NCBI RefSeq assembly: GCF_001027925.1
Contig: NZ_LECT01000029.1
Span: forward strand, 124,001 to 188,000
Length of the DNA: 64,000 bases
Origin: Rhodopirellula islandica
GTDB lineage: Bacteria > Planctomycetota > Planctomycetia > Pirellulales > Pirellulaceae
Reading direction: 5' to 3'
Shown here: positions 20,450-31,200 of the stretch, piece by piece
How positions within the stretch are numbered: position 1 is the first letter of the stretch
How the letters are laid out: every line of letters starts with the position of its first letter
Position numbers and translations under genes: made by a program
The notes under the pieces: model-generated
Databases searched by the model: none
Seen by the model: the letters and a program-made list of their open reading frames with translations, nothing else
What the model was told of the DNA's origin: nothing

Positions 20450-20770
20450 GGAGTTTGTCCTGGTGGGATCGGCAGCCAGTGTTGCGGCCGGATGGGCAAG
20501 GTGTGGGGGGATTTGGCAAACAACCTGCCAATGGATCATGATGTTTGGCTGAGTCACTTTGTGACAAACAACCGTTGACCGTTCTAGCGTGACATCGCAG
20601 CGATTCCAAGAAAAGGATGGCCTTTTCGGTCAAAATCGAGGGCAATTACTGCCGCATCGTGCCAGTCTGGCGTCCATTGTGGCTTGCTGCTGTGCTAGCA
20701 AGTGATCCCATTCGATCTACACTGATTGAATCCTGCCAACTATCCCGCCGCCGAACGCTGGTCATCATCT
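20450..20770. other. Divergent intergenic region (321 bp)
   Basis: This spacer separates the divergently transcribed sulfatase fusion and the PSCyt1/DUF1553 gene and must hold promoters for both directions. I see no strong sigma-70 boxes, no clear operator palindrome and no gene in it. Confidence 0.5.
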
Positions 20771-23437
20771 ATGCCATTCCACCGGGGCCGCTTCCCATCC
20801 GTGTTTGCACGCGAGACGCGGTTGCAACGAGTTTTGATGCTGGCTGTGGCTCTCTGCTCATTCATCGTCTGTTCGCTCCTGCATTTGCGTTCGCATGCCG
20901 AGGACATCGCTCGCCCAACGGAGAACGCCGGCCCTGGCTCGGCTACAAGCGAGCCATCGGTTTCGTTCAGTCGCGACATCCGGCCGTTGCTTTCGAACCG
21001 ATGCTTTGCCTGCCACGGTCCAGATGCCGGTTCACGAGAAGCCGGTTTGCGGTTGGACCAGCCCGATGGGGATGAGGGGGCCATCGGAAACGCGATCGAA
21101 CCACAAGCGGTCGAAGAGAGTGAGGTCTGGCACCGGATCACCAGCGATGACGAATCGATGTTGATGCCGCCGCCGGATTCACACTTGAAGCCGTTCAACG
21201 AAGAAGAAACGGAACTGATTCGGCGATGGATCGAAAGCGGAGCTGTTTACGAAGACTTCTGGGCATTCCGTGCCCCCGAACATCCGTTGCCACCGATCAC
21301 GAGCGATGCGGAGTGGAGCACTCAGGCGGTGGATCGATTCGTTCTTCGAAAGCTGGATTCACTGCAGCGTCTGCCTTCGGAAGAAGCCAATGCGAGAACT
21401 CTGTTGCGACGGTTGACATTCGACCTGACCGGTTTGCCACCCCGCCGAGAAGCGATCCGCCAGTTCGAATCGGACTACGCCCATTCCCCCGAGTTGGCCT
21501 GGGAAGAATTGGTGGATGACCTTCTCTCAAGTCCGCAGTTTGGAGAGCACATCGCCCGCCACTGGTTGGATCTGGTGCGATTCGCTGACACCAACGGGAT
21601 GCACAAAGATTTCTATCGCAACCACGTCGCCTATCGGGATTGGGTGATTCAGTCGTTCAACGAAAACCTTCCGTACGATCAATTTGTTCGAGACCAGATC
21701 GCTGGCGATTTGCACCCGCAACCGACCCGGGACCAGTTCGTCGCGTCGGGATTCAATCGGCTGCACCTGATCATTGATCGTGGAACCGCTTTGCCCGAGG
21801 AAAGCCACGTCAAGAACGTGTTGGATCGCGTTACCGCTGTCGGCACCGCGTTCATGGGTCTGACGGTTCAGTGCGCACAATGCCACGATCACAAGTTTGA
21901 TCCGATCACGCAGAAGGATTTCTTCTCACTATACGCGTTTTTCAACAACATCGATGCCGAGCCCGAAACCAACCCGCGACAAGTCGTGGATGGTTTTCAA
22001 GCGCCTTTCGTGCGATTCCCCACCGATGCTCAGCAATCCAAGTTGGATCAAATGGATGCGGATTTGGCCGCACTCGAACAGCAAATTGCTCCTCGCAGCA
22101 AGCGAGTGAACCAAGTCACCAAGCAGTTGCAACAAATCAAAGAGATTCAACCCGAGGAGGAAGCGTCCGACGACGAGTTGGCGAAAAGCGATGTGGTGGA
22201 AGCTGTGACGCCTGAGGAAGAGGCTCGCGCGAAGACAATTCGAGCGTGGGACGCTCTTAAAGACTCGCTCCAAAACGAACTCGATCAGTTGAAGTCGCCG
22301 CTGGAGAAGTTGCAGAAGCAGCAGGCCAAGCTTCAACGCGAAAGAAACTCGGTCGAACATGGTGTCGACAAAGTGATGGTGATGAAGGAACGCGATGAGG
22401 TTCGAAAGACATTCGTTCTGGTGCGAGGTCAGTACGATGCCCCTGGGGAAGAAGTTCAGCGAGGGGTTCCCGGCTTCCTTCCACCACTGGAGACGGAAGC
22501 GGATTCGCCATCCCGCATGGATCTGGCCAATTGGATGGTGGCTCCCGAAAACCCGCTGACCGCACGCGTGGCAGTGAACCGGTTTTGGCAACTCTTTTTC
22601 GGCGTCGGGTTGGTCAAAACGTCCGAGGACTTTGGCAACCAGGGCGAGGTCCCCAGCCACCCTGAATTGCTGGATGAATTGGCGGTGTCGTTTGTCGACT
22701 CGGGATGGGACGTCAAAGCCTTGCTCAAGCGAATCGTGATGAGCAAAACGTATCGTCAATCTTCGCGAGCCACGCCGGAGCAGTTCCAAGCGGACGCAGA
22801 CAATCGATTGCTCAGTCGCGGCCCCCGCTATCGGCTCGATGCCGAAATGATCCGCGACCAGATTCTGTTTTCGAGCGGATTGTTGTCCACTCGAATGCAT
22901 GGGGCGAGCGTTAAACCACCGCAGCCGGACGGGTTGTGGAAAGCGGTTTCGATGACGGGGGAACGTTTTCGGGCTGATCAAGGTGAATCGACTTATCGCC
23001 GTAGCATTTACACGTTTTGGAAACGTGCGATGCCACCACCGCAAATGACCATCCTCAACGCACCCAATCGTGACGCGTGCATCGCGCGTCGCGAAAGAAC
23101 GAACACGCCAACACAAGCTTTGCTGCTGCTCAACGAGAGCGAATACCTTCGAGCCGCCCGGCAATTGGCGCAGTCCGTTTTGGTGGAACCCGCCGAAAAT
23201 CGTATTGCGTTTGCCTACGAAACGGTCACGGCCAAACTCCCTGATTCAACGGAAGTGAACGTTCTGCAAACACTGTTGGATGATCTGCGTGACGAGTATG
23301 CCAGCTCACCCGATTTGGTCGAAGATTTGTGCGAGGGAGTGTCCATCGACGAACTTCAGGACAAAGTCGAACTCGCCGCTTGGACGGTGCTGTGCAACAC
23401 GCTTTACAACCTCGATATCACCAAGACCAAAGATTGA
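20771..23437 (+). CDS. PSCyt1/DUF1549/DUF1553 planctomycete cytochrome C-type protein
   Basis: This 888-residue exported protein has the standard planctomycete layout. A hydrophobic leader (LMLAVALCSFIVCSLL) is followed by the PSCyt1 haem motif CFACH, DUF1549 (from about residue 170, with a second [11 protein letters not shown] motif) and a long coiled coil of about 110 residues (near 420-540, rich in Q, K, E and L). DUF1553 follows, with [24 protein letters not shown] and [20 protein letters not shown]. Biochemical activity is not known; periplasmic oxidoreductase or glycan-related roles have been proposed for the family. The frame is open from a TTG at 20726, but the ATG at 20771 is more likely. 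The DUF1501 partner gene follows 6 bases after the stop. Confidence 0.93.
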   Translation: MPFHRGRFPSVFARETRLQRVLMLAVALCSFIVCSLLHLRSHAEDIARPTENAGPGSATSEPSVSFSRDIRPLLSNRCFACHGPDAGSREAGLRLDQPDGDEGAIGNAIEPQAVEESEVWHRITSDDESMLMPPPDSHLKPFNEEETELIRRWIESGAVYEDFWAFRAPEHPLPPITSDAEWSTQAVDRFVLRKLDSLQRLPSEEANARTLLRRLTFDLTGLPPRREAIRQFESDYAHSPELAWEELVDDLLSSPQFGEHIARHWLDLVRFADTNGMHKDFYRNHVAYRDWVIQSFNENLPYDQFVRDQIAGDLHPQPTRDQFVASGFNRLHLIIDRGTALPEESHVKNVLDRVTAVGTAFMGLTVQCAQCHDHKFDPITQKDFFSLYAFFNNIDAEPETNPRQVVDGFQAPFVRFPTDAQQSKLDQMDADLAALEQQIAPRSKRVNQVTKQLQQIKEIQPEEEASDDELAKSDVVEAVTPEEEARAKTIRAWDALKDSLQNELDQLKSPLEKLQKQQAKLQRERNSVEHGVDKVMVMKERDEVRKTFVLVRGQYDAPGEEVQRGVPGFLPPLETEADSPSRMDLANWMVAPENPLTARVAVNRFWQLFFGVGLVKTSEDFGNQGEVPSHPELLDELAVSFVDSGWDVKALLKRIVMSKTYRQSSRATPEQFQADADNRLLSRGPRYRLDAEMIRDQILFSSGLLSTRMHGASVKPPQPDGLWKAVSMTGERFRADQGESTYRRSIYTFWKRAMPPPQMTILNAPNRDACIARRERTNTPTQALLLLNESEYLRAARQLAQSVLVEPAENRIAFAYETVTAKLPDSTEVNVLQTLLDDLRDEYASSPDLVEDLCEGVSIDELQDKVELAAWTVLCNTLYNLDITKTKD

Positions 23438-23443
23438 ATCGCC

Positions 23444-24916
23444 ATGCATCACCACAACAGCTCGACAAGCGAAAATCGTCGTCGGTTCTTGGCCAGTGCC
23501 GGCATGGGATTGGGGACAACGGCGCTTGCATCGTTGGTTCTGGGACCAAAGTTCGCAAACGCAGCGGCCCCGAACGCCGCGTCCGGTGCACCATCCGATA
23601 TCCCGGCGGGGTGCCATTTTGCACCCAAAGCGAAACGCGTCATCTTTCTTTTCATGGCGGGAGCTCCCAGCCAAATCGACTTGTTCGATTACAAGCCGGA
23701 ACTGGTCAAGCAATTCAATCAACCGTTGCCGCCATCGGTTAGCCAAGGCCAACGCGTGACCGCCATGACGCGTGGCAAAGAGCAACTGATCGTCCCCAGT
23801 CGCTTTGGTTTTTCGCAGCAAGGCGAAAGCGGCATGTGGATGAGCGATCTGTTGCCGCACCTTTCGACGCAAGTCGACAAGCTGTGCTTCATCGATTCGA
23901 TGCACACCGAATCGATCAATCACGACCCGGGCAAAACCGCGTTCTGCACCGGAACGGAACTGCCAGGCAAACCAAGCATGGGGGCCTGGTTGAGCTACGG
24001 ATTGGGAACTCTGAACAAGGACTTGCCAGACTACATCGTGATGCCTTCGGCTTACTGGAGCGGCAAGGTCAACGTGCAAGCGTTGTACTCTCGTCTCTGG
24101 GGCAGTGGTTTTTTGCCGTCCAAGCACCAGGGCACCAGCTTCCAAACGTCGGGCGATCCGGTCCTGTTTCTATCCAACCCCAGCGGCATCGATCCAGCGA
24201 TTCGGCGACGCATGCTCGATTCGCTGGGCGAACTCAATCGCAAGCACTTTGGGGAGATCGGGGATCCCGAAATTGAGACGACCATCGCTCAACAAGAGAT
24301 GGCGTTTCGGATGCAAACATCGGTCCCCGAACTGACGGACATCTCCGACGAGTCTCCCGAGACACTGGCGATGTACGGCGAAGAAGTGAACAACCCGGGT
24401 TCTTACGCCCGCAACTGTTTGCTGGCCCGTCGGATGGCAGAACGCGATGTTCGCTTCATCCAGTTGTTCCATCGCGGGTGGGATCATCATTCGAAGTTGC
24501 CTGCGAACTTGCCCGGGCAGTGCCAGGATGTTGACCAACCGACCACAGCGCTGCTGAAAGATCTCGAGCAACGTGGATTGCTCGAAGACACCCTGGTGGT
24601 TTTCGCCGGTGAATTCGGCCGAACAGTTTATGGCCAGGGCAAATTGGACATGGACACCTATGGTCGCGATCACCACCCCAGGTGCTTCACTGCGTTGTTG
24701 GCGGGCGGCGGCGTCAAAGGCGGGATACGACACGGTGCGACGGATGAGTTCAGCTACAACGTCGTTGCCGACCCGGTTCATGTTCGTGACCTGCATGCCA
24801 CGATGCTTCATCTTCTTGGCGTCGACCACAAACGGCTCACGTTCCCGTTCCAAGGACTGGAGCAGAAATTGACCGGAGTCGAGCCCGCTCGAGTGGTCAA
24901 AGAGATCATTGCCTGA
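23444..24916 (+). CDS. DUF1501 protein with Tat signal
   Basis: This 490-residue protein starts with a twin-arginine signal (ENRRRFLASAGMGLG at about 10-24). The DUF1501 core follows: KRVIFLFMAGAPSQIDLFDYKPEL, GTELPGKPSMGAWLSYGLG, LFHRGWDHHSKLP, VFAGEFGRT, GRDHHPRCFTALLAGGG and FQGLEQKLTGVEPARVV. The fold is related to the alkaline phosphatase/sulfatase superfamily, but the sulfatase cysteine is absent. It is coupled to the upstream PSCyt1/DUF1553 gene (6-base gap), the usual pairing in planctomycetes, so the two proteins probably act together outside the cytoplasm. Confidence 0.94.
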   Translation: MHHHNSSTSENRRRFLASAGMGLGTTALASLVLGPKFANAAAPNAASGAPSDIPAGCHFAPKAKRVIFLFMAGAPSQIDLFDYKPELVKQFNQPLPPSVSQGQRVTAMTRGKEQLIVPSRFGFSQQGESGMWMSDLLPHLSTQVDKLCFIDSMHTESINHDPGKTAFCTGTELPGKPSMGAWLSYGLGTLNKDLPDYIVMPSAYWSGKVNVQALYSRLWGSGFLPSKHQGTSFQTSGDPVLFLSNPSGIDPAIRRRMLDSLGELNRKHFGEIGDPEIETTIAQQEMAFRMQTSVPELTDISDESPETLAMYGEEVNNPGSYARNCLLARRMAERDVRFIQLFHRGWDHHSKLPANLPGQCQDVDQPTTALLKDLEQRGLLEDTLVVFAGEFGRTVYGQGKLDMDTYGRDHHPRCFTALLAGGGVKGGIRHGATDEFSYNVVADPVHVRDLHATMLHLLGVDHKRLTFPFQGLEQKLTGVEPARVVKEIIA

Positions 24917-25441
24917 GTCGATTCAAAGGCTTCTCTGATAAAGCCGACCTCTCGGCATCGAAGAGGTGTGGCTGGGGAGAGTCGTATCGTTGTGAAGTGC
25001 TGCGCAGTACTGTCTTGAGAACCCCGCCCGCGCAGCGGTCGTGCAGTTTTATTTTGCCCTCCCTTTGGGAGGGGCGGCCCGCTTCGGGCCGGGGAGGGTT
25101 ACGCGCTGGTTCCGATGCTCGACCCTCCCCTCGCTTCGCTCGACCCTCCCAGGGGGAGGGTGATGAGAAACGCTTGGCAACACAGCAGTTAAACACTGCA
25201 CGACCTCCGCAGCGGGATGGGGCGGAAAGCGAGCGTTCAGCGAGAATTCCGAGGAGGGGGTGCGCGCCGTTTTCCATGCTCGGCCCTCACCGTCGCGTAC
25301 ACCTGAACGGCGTCGCTCGACCTCTCCCCAAACTTCGTTTCGGAAGAGGTGCGCTACGTGGAAATCTGCCGAAAAGCGGTCTCAGAATGCTGCTCGGCCT
25401 CCTAGGTCAACGTGGGCGCCATCCAAAAGGTTTCAATGAGA
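24917..25441. other. Convergent intergenic region (525 bp) with palindromic repeats, no gene
   Basis: This region lies between the convergent DUF1501 and sulfatase genes. It contains hairpin-forming CCCTCCC/GGGAGGG blocks (listed separately) and short translated fragments such as LWEGRPASGRGG that are typical of intergenic repeats, not proteins. I see no credible coding sequence. Confidence 0.6.
25057..25160. repeat. REP-like cluster of C/G-rich hairpins
   Basis: Three palindromes are visible: CCCTCCC-TTT-GGGAGGG at 25057-25073, CGGCCCG-CTT-CGGGCCG at 25075-25091, and CCCTCCC...GGGAGGG around 25144-25160. Copies of GACCCTCCC also recur at 25121 and 25142. The cluster lies between convergent genes and could also stop transcription, though no T-tract follows. 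Confidence 0.65.
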
Positions 25442-26764
25442 TCACTTTCCGATGACGGGCGTGCTCTCGAGCCATTCGTCGATGATGTTTGAAAGACGTT
25501 GGACTTTGTCTGCGTCCTGTGCGGCGAGATCGTTTCTGTCATCTGGATCCTCCTGGAGATCGTAGAGTTCTTTGCCGCTTGGTCGGACGATCAGCTTGTC
25601 CCATCCGTCGATGACGACACGAGCTTGCAAGCCATTGTCGATGTCATCGAGTTGTTCAAGATCGCTGTCGTGGTCGTAGACGTCCACGAAGATTCGGTTT
25701 CGCTGACGCAGTGCCTCGGGATCGCGCAGGTCCAAGCCGGACATTTCCTTGGGAGGCTCAATCCCGCAGGCTTTCAGAATGGTGGGAGCGACATCAATGT
25801 TGCTGGCAAGCGTGGATGAATCTCGCTGAGGTTTCACGGCCCCGGGATGCGTGATGATGATCGGCGTCCGAATCCCAGCTTCCACGGGCTCACGCTTGGA
25901 GCGAATGCTCGTGTTCATCCGGTTGGGATCTTGCACCCAGCCGTTGTCGCAGGTGTAGACAAAAATCGTGTCTTCGTAGAGTCCCTTGTCTTTCAAGTAC
26001 TGAATGATCTGACCACAACCTTCGTCCAACCATTCCACATTGGCCCAGTAGCGAGCGGTTGGTTCATTGGGAGCGATGTCTTTGTACTTGTTGAACAAAC
26101 GGTCGGGAGCGTTGTGCGGTGCGTGCGGCAGGAAGACTCCGTACCAGATGAAGAATGGCTTTTTGTCCTCCACGGCGGAATCGACGAAGTCGTACACCGG
26201 TTTCATCGTGGTTCGCCCGATCTGCAATCCCACGTCGCCGTGACGTCCGCCTCGCGAAACGTCGCCGTGGGTCATGGCATCGGTGAAACCATGATCCAGC
26301 GGGTTTTCTTCCCACCACTTTCCGGTTTGCAAAGTTGCGTAGCCGTTGTCCTTGAGCGACCGGATGAACGAGGGCTGTTGGTGCAACGGTGCCGTCATGC
26401 GTTTCCGCAACGACGCGAAGAGCTGCCTGTTCTTCTTGCGGTTCAGGCCAGTCGGCATCACGGGATCGTTGCCGCGAATTCCGGTCTGATGCGGATACAA
26501 ACCTGTCGCGAGACTTGCCAAGGAAGGCCGGCAAAGCGGCGCTGTGACATAACCTCGCTCATACACCAAACCAGACTTCGCTAATTGGTCGATGTTGGGT
26601 GTTTGGATATGCGGATGCCCCATGAAACCATAGTCGGTCCACGATTGGTCATCGCTCAACAAGAACACAACGTTGGGTTGTTTGGCCTGCGTTTGGTCAG
26701 CGGGCCAAGCTCCGGCGATCAAGACCAAACACGCGGCGATGAGGGAGATTCGGATACAGTTCAT
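25442..26764 (-). CDS. Secreted sulfatase-family protein with CRPSL active-site motif
   Basis: This 440-residue protein has a signal peptide (MNCIRISLIAACLVLIAGAWP) and the sulfatase fold: NVVFLLSDDQSW, GKWWEENP, FVYTCDNGW and a C-terminal LYDLQEDPDDRNDLA. The formylglycine site reads CRPSL (Cys78-Leu82), with leucine where arginine normally stands. A CRPSLA version is known to me from a subset of planctomycete sulfatases, but I cannot search to confirm how common it is. A second possible ATG lies five codons upstream at 26779. It is the last gene of a minus-strand run with another sulfatase and the DUF1080 giant, with gaps of about 64 and 2 bases. Confidence 0.92.
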   Translation of the reverse strand: MNCIRISLIAACLVLIAGAWPADQTQAKQPNVVFLLSDDQSWTDYGFMGHPHIQTPNIDQLAKSGLVYERGYVTAPLCRPSLASLATGLYPHQTGIRGNDPVMPTGLNRKKNRQLFASLRKRMTAPLHQQPSFIRSLKDNGYATLQTGKWWEENPLDHGFTDAMTHGDVSRGGRHGDVGLQIGRTTMKPVYDFVDSAVEDKKPFFIWYGVFLPHAPHNAPDRLFNKYKDIAPNEPTARYWANVEWLDEGCGQIIQYLKDKGLYEDTIFVYTCDNGWVQDPNRMNTSIRSKREPVEAGIRTPIIITHPGAVKPQRDSSTLASNIDVAPTILKACGIEPPKEMSGLDLRDPEALRQRNRIFVDVYDHDSDLEQLDDIDNGLQARVVIDGWDKLIVRPSGKELYDLQEDPDDRNDLAAQDADKVQRLSNIIDEWLESTPVIGK

Positions 26765-26828
26765 GCTTTCTAACTTCATTATCTCAGGTGCAGTGATTTT
26801 CGATCGCGACTGAATCTGCCGCGAGGGT

Positions 26829-28223
26829 TTATGGTTTGCGAGGAACCCATGTTTCGGGAGCGTTCAGCATGAGCGGTTTGTGAAAGACCGTCAGTTCGTC
26901 GCCTTGAGTTCGCATCCAATCTTTCAGTTCCGCCAGCAGACGCGATCGAACGCTGGCCAGTTCTGGATCATCTGCCAAGTTCTTGGTTTCGTTCGGGTCG
27001 CCGGTCAGGTCGAACAGTTCAAACTCAGGTCGTCCGTGATGGCTTGCGACAACGTCTGCGGCATGAGGATCACTCTTGGCCGCCTCGGTCCACTCCTTGA
27101 AATAGTCCCCTGATGTGGCACGCAGCAACAAATCGATGTGCGTCGTGAACGCAAACTCGGGGTGCGGGTTCCAGATCAATTTGTACTGGTCGGTGCGAAT
27201 GCTGCGGCTCAGGTAGACGTTCATCATCTTGTCGCCGCTGTGCGTCGTGAAGATTCGCTCGCGATGACGTTTGGCTGGATCCTGCAACACTCCGGCGAAT
27301 GACTTCCCGTCGATTTCTTGGGGCACTTCGCCACCACCGACTTCGATCAAGGTTGGCAAGATGTCGACCCAACTGACCATCGCGTCGGTGCGTGAACCAG
27401 CCTCGATCATTCCTTCGCGAGAAACGATGAGCGGGATGCGAATGCCTTCGTCGTAGAGCGTCCATTTTCCGAAGGGGAACTGAGCCCCGTGGTCACTCGA
27501 AAACAGAAACAAACGATCTTCGGATAGGTGTTTGTCAGCCAATTGCCGCAGTTCACCGAGGTAGGCGTCCAAGTCCTTGACCTCTTGCAGGTAGCGAGAT
27601 CGCTGGACTCGAGTCTGTGGTGTGTCGAGCAACTTCACCGGCAACGTCATCGATTGCGGGTCCACGGTGGATTCACTTGGCCATGGAACGTGCGGGTTGG
27701 AGACTCCAACGAACAATGCCAGCGGTCGCGGATCGTTGCGGTTCTCCAGGAAGGCTCGCACGTTCTTTCGAACCGCGGGAATGTCCTGTGCTCGGTCGTG
27801 TGTATCGAACTGATAGTCCGGTGCACTTCGCAAGTGAGCCACCTTTCCGAATGCGACTGTCTGATAGCCCAGTTCATTCAAGACGACGGGCAGTTTCAGC
27901 ACATCCTCGCGGGGGTACGTGTGGTTTTCCTCCGCGCCATTTCGTGCGGGCATCAACCCTGTCAACAACGCGGCCCGACTGGGGGCGCATGACGGGCTGG
28001 CGACGAAGGCACGATCGAACGTCATGCCTTCCTGAGCCAATTGGTCGATGGCGGGCGTCTCAATGTTGGTGCCGCCATACAGTGCCAAGTCCGAGGCGGA
28101 CAAATCGTCCGCCAGATAAACCACGATGTCGGGTTGGCGTTCTACTTCCTTCGCGGTTGCAATCGCAGCACCGAAGAAAACCGTGATCGCCAGTCCGGTC
28201 AAACAATTCGTGATTTTGCTCAT
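26829..28223 (-). CDS. Secreted sulfatase (CAPSR type)
   Basis: This 464-residue exported sulfatase has a signal peptide (SKITNCLTGLAITVFFGAAIATA), PDIVVYLADDLSASD, a canonical formylglycine motif CAPSR at Cys79-Arg83, FGKVAH, and FSSDHGAQFPFGKWTLYDEGIRIP. It resembles the iduronate-2-sulfatase/heparan N-sulfatase-like branch with the SSDHG motif (inference from motif). The ATG at 28223 lies two bases after the stop of the upstream gene. An in-frame GTG at 28226 would overlap that stop. Confidence 0.93.
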   Translation of the reverse strand: MSKITNCLTGLAITVFFGAAIATAKEVERQPDIVVYLADDLSASDLALYGGTNIETPAIDQLAQEGMTFDRAFVASPSCAPSRAALLTGLMPARNGAEENHTYPREDVLKLPVVLNELGYQTVAFGKVAHLRSAPDYQFDTHDRAQDIPAVRKNVRAFLENRNDPRPLALFVGVSNPHVPWPSESTVDPQSMTLPVKLLDTPQTRVQRSRYLQEVKDLDAYLGELRQLADKHLSEDRLFLFSSDHGAQFPFGKWTLYDEGIRIPLIVSREGMIEAGSRTDAMVSWVDILPTLIEVGGGEVPQEIDGKSFAGVLQDPAKRHRERIFTTHSGDKMMNVYLSRSIRTDQYKLIWNPHPEFAFTTHIDLLLRATSGDYFKEWTEAAKSDPHAADVVASHHGRPEFELFDLTGDPNETKNLADDPELASVRSRLLAELKDWMRTQGDELTVFHKPLMLNAPETWVPRKP

Positions 28224-28225
28224 CA

Positions 28226-31200
28226 CTATTTCCCGTACACCTTGGCTTTGGGGTCACCACCGGACAGCAAGTACGCGATCAAATCACGAACTTCTTCTGC
28301 GTTCAACGAATTCAACATGTCAGTCGGCATCTGCGAGATCGGCGAGTCTTTGGCTGAGATGACTTCGTCCGGTTCCACGACGACTGGTTTCACCGTTTCG
28401 CCGACCTTGCTGACGGGATGGATTTCGATTCGGTCCTCATTTTCGACCATCAACCCGGTCAGCACGCGACCGTCTTCCAGCAACACCACCTTGGATCCGT
28501 ATTGATCGCTGATGACTTTGCTGGGTTCGATGATGGATTCGAGCAAGTAGTTGGCGTTGAATTTATTCTTCACCGTTGTCAGGTCGGGGCCGATATCGCC
28601 CCCGAGTCCATCGAACCGGTGACAAGAGGCACACTGAGCGGCATGGAAAAGGTTGCGGCCGCTTTCATAGTTGGCCTGACGCAAGGCACCGCCGGTGTGC
28701 TTGTTCGCTTCTGCCAAGGTCCATTTTTTGCCTGGTCCCTTGGGAGCGGTGATTTCAAAGTCGGGGACAGGGTTGAAGTCTTCGCCGCTGATGTCGGAAA
28801 GTTCTTCCCGCTGTGCGTTGCTGAGATGCCCCAACACTTCGTCTCGCAGGTTCGCGAGGAACTTGCCGTAGCTGTTCCCGCCGCTGTATTTCGCGGCTTG
28901 GTTGATGAACTGGATGTACGCCCGAAGGTTTTCCATTGTCCAACCATCACGCAGGTTTCGCAGCATGAAAGCGTAGTTGATTTCATGAGAAGGCGGTTGG
29001 TTCTCAAGCATCTTCACGACTCGCGAACCGTAACGTTGGTTGCGTTGGAAATCAACGTTTTCCACCCAAGCCGGAGGCGTGGGTTTCGCGTTCGTCATCA
29101 TGGCGATTGCTTTGTCGATCACCGTGGGTGATTCCAGATAGACCAGCAAGCGAACCAGTTCCGTGTTCACGTCTTTGCTTTTGTTCGGAAGCAATGCATC
29201 GAGCTCTTCGATGACCCGTTCGCGTTCTTCTGCGATTGGTTCGCCGAGTCGAATGAAGGTCAACGCGTAGGCTCGCAGCAGTCCGAGCAGTTGCGGTTCG
29301 GGCAATTCGCTGGGGTTCATTTCCAACAACGCGTTCACCAAGTCGGATCGATGGGATTCATCCCCTCGACGTGCCAGAGCGACGGCGCCGGTGATCCGGG
29401 CTTGCGTGTTGGATTCGTCGAAGACTTTGTCGGCCCATTGCTCGGTCGGTTGCGACTCGACAGCGATTCGTGCCGCGTATCGAAGCCAACGATCGTTGCT
29501 CGAAAGATGGGGCCATGCTTTGGCGACTGCGTCCGCGTGCTCTTTCCCGTGGAAGGCTTCCAAGCTTCGGCGTTGTTGGCGAGCTTCTTCACCAGGGATC
29601 GGGGCCGAAACGGGGGCGGTCGAGTCGTCGCCTTCGTACGTGATTCGGAACAGAGCGGACTGGGTGCCACGTCCACCAACGGTGAAGTACAACGCACCGT
29701 CTTTGCCCACGATGGCATCGGTCACGGGCAAAGGTGCTCCGTAACAAAACGCTTCTTGGTGAGCTTTCCAGCCAGCCCCATTGGGTTCCAAGTGAATCGC
29801 GTAGATCGTTCCGAAGGTCCAATCGAGTGCATAGATCGCGTCTTGATACTTGGCGGGGAACTTGGCTCCTTGGCCGCCGACCACACCGGTCGGGCTGCCG
29901 GGACCGATGTTCAAGACCGCTGGCAAGCTGTCCTCGTAGTACTCCGGCCATTTCCCGGAACCACTTCGCCATCCGTAGTCCGATCCGCTGACGGCGTGAT
30001 TGATTCGCGTCGGGCGGTACCATGGCGAACCGAGGTCCCATTCCATGTCAGCGTCATAAGTGAACAGATCACCGGCACGGTTCAATGCGATGTCGTATTG
30101 GTTGCGATACCCCATCGAGATGACTTCATGTTTGTTCGTCTTCGGATCGAACCGGGTGATCCAGCCGCCGGGTGCGAGTCGACCGCGAGCGTGTCCGTTG
30201 GCGTCCCATTCGCGTGGCAACAGCAGGTCTTCGTTCCAAGTCGGAATGCGTGATCCAGCGATAATGGACTCGTCCGGCAGATTCGTGTGGTTGCCCGCGG
30301 CGACATAGAGAGCGTCGCCGTCTTCGGTTGGAATCACCGCGTGGTTCCCGTGCTCTCCGCCACCATGCGTGCCAAACAATTCCTCGGCATGATCGAGCAA
30401 CCCGTCGCCGGTGGAGTCCGTGACGCGATACATCGGGCTGCTTCCGCGATTGAAATACAAGGCACCGTCGTGCCAAGCCATGCCTTGAGCGCCCGAGATC
30501 TTCACCGGCATCTTCTCGACCTGGACGCTTGATTCGCCGGTTGCGTTGGAAGAGCTTTCATCGAGCGTGATTCGATACAAACCCGCTTCGCCTTGATCGC
30601 TGGCGTACAAGCGACCTTGATCGTCGGTCGTCAACGAGACCCAGCTTCCTTGGCGGACTTTGGGAACTTGATAAACGAGTTCGACCTTGAATCCATTGGG
30701 CACCGTGACTTCGTCGGCACTGAAAGAAGTGTCCCCGGATGCCTGGTCCGTTCCAACTCCCGGTTTTCCCCATGGTGATTTTCCAAAATCGCCCAGCGAC
30801 TTGGCGGCAACGTTCCACTTGGAATCATCGTAAGCGGCGGTCTTCCAATCACCGGTGGCTGCGTTGGCCAGTTTCCAGTTCGGGCTCGAGATGACTTGAT
30901 GAACGGTTCCATCCTCGGTTTCGACTTCGAGTTTGAAAACGAAAGCCGCCACGCCACCTCGGTTGCCGGCTTTCACTGCGATTTGGTTCTTGCCTGCTCG
31001 GACAAACTGACGAGCATCCAGTTCTTTGATCGGATACTTCCAATCGGGACAATCACCGACGGACTTCCCGTTGATCCAAACGGTCGCTTCGTTGTCGCAG
31101 GTGGCATACAAGCGGGCCGAGCGAATGGCTTCTTTGGATCCCTCGGGCATGAATTCGAACTGATGCCGCAGATAGAGCGGGTCGTTGGACGAGGGCTGAT

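Noticed and set aside
19427-20578. Long antisense frame (383 codons) opposite the sulfatase fusion
   Set aside because: It has no domain motifs and mirrors the strongly supported gene on the other strand; it is a codon-bias shadow.
21929-23164. Long antisense frame (411 codons) opposite the PSCyt1/DUF1553 gene
   Set aside because: The opposite strand holds the well-supported PSCyt1/DUF1549/DUF1553 protein; this frame has no recognisable features.
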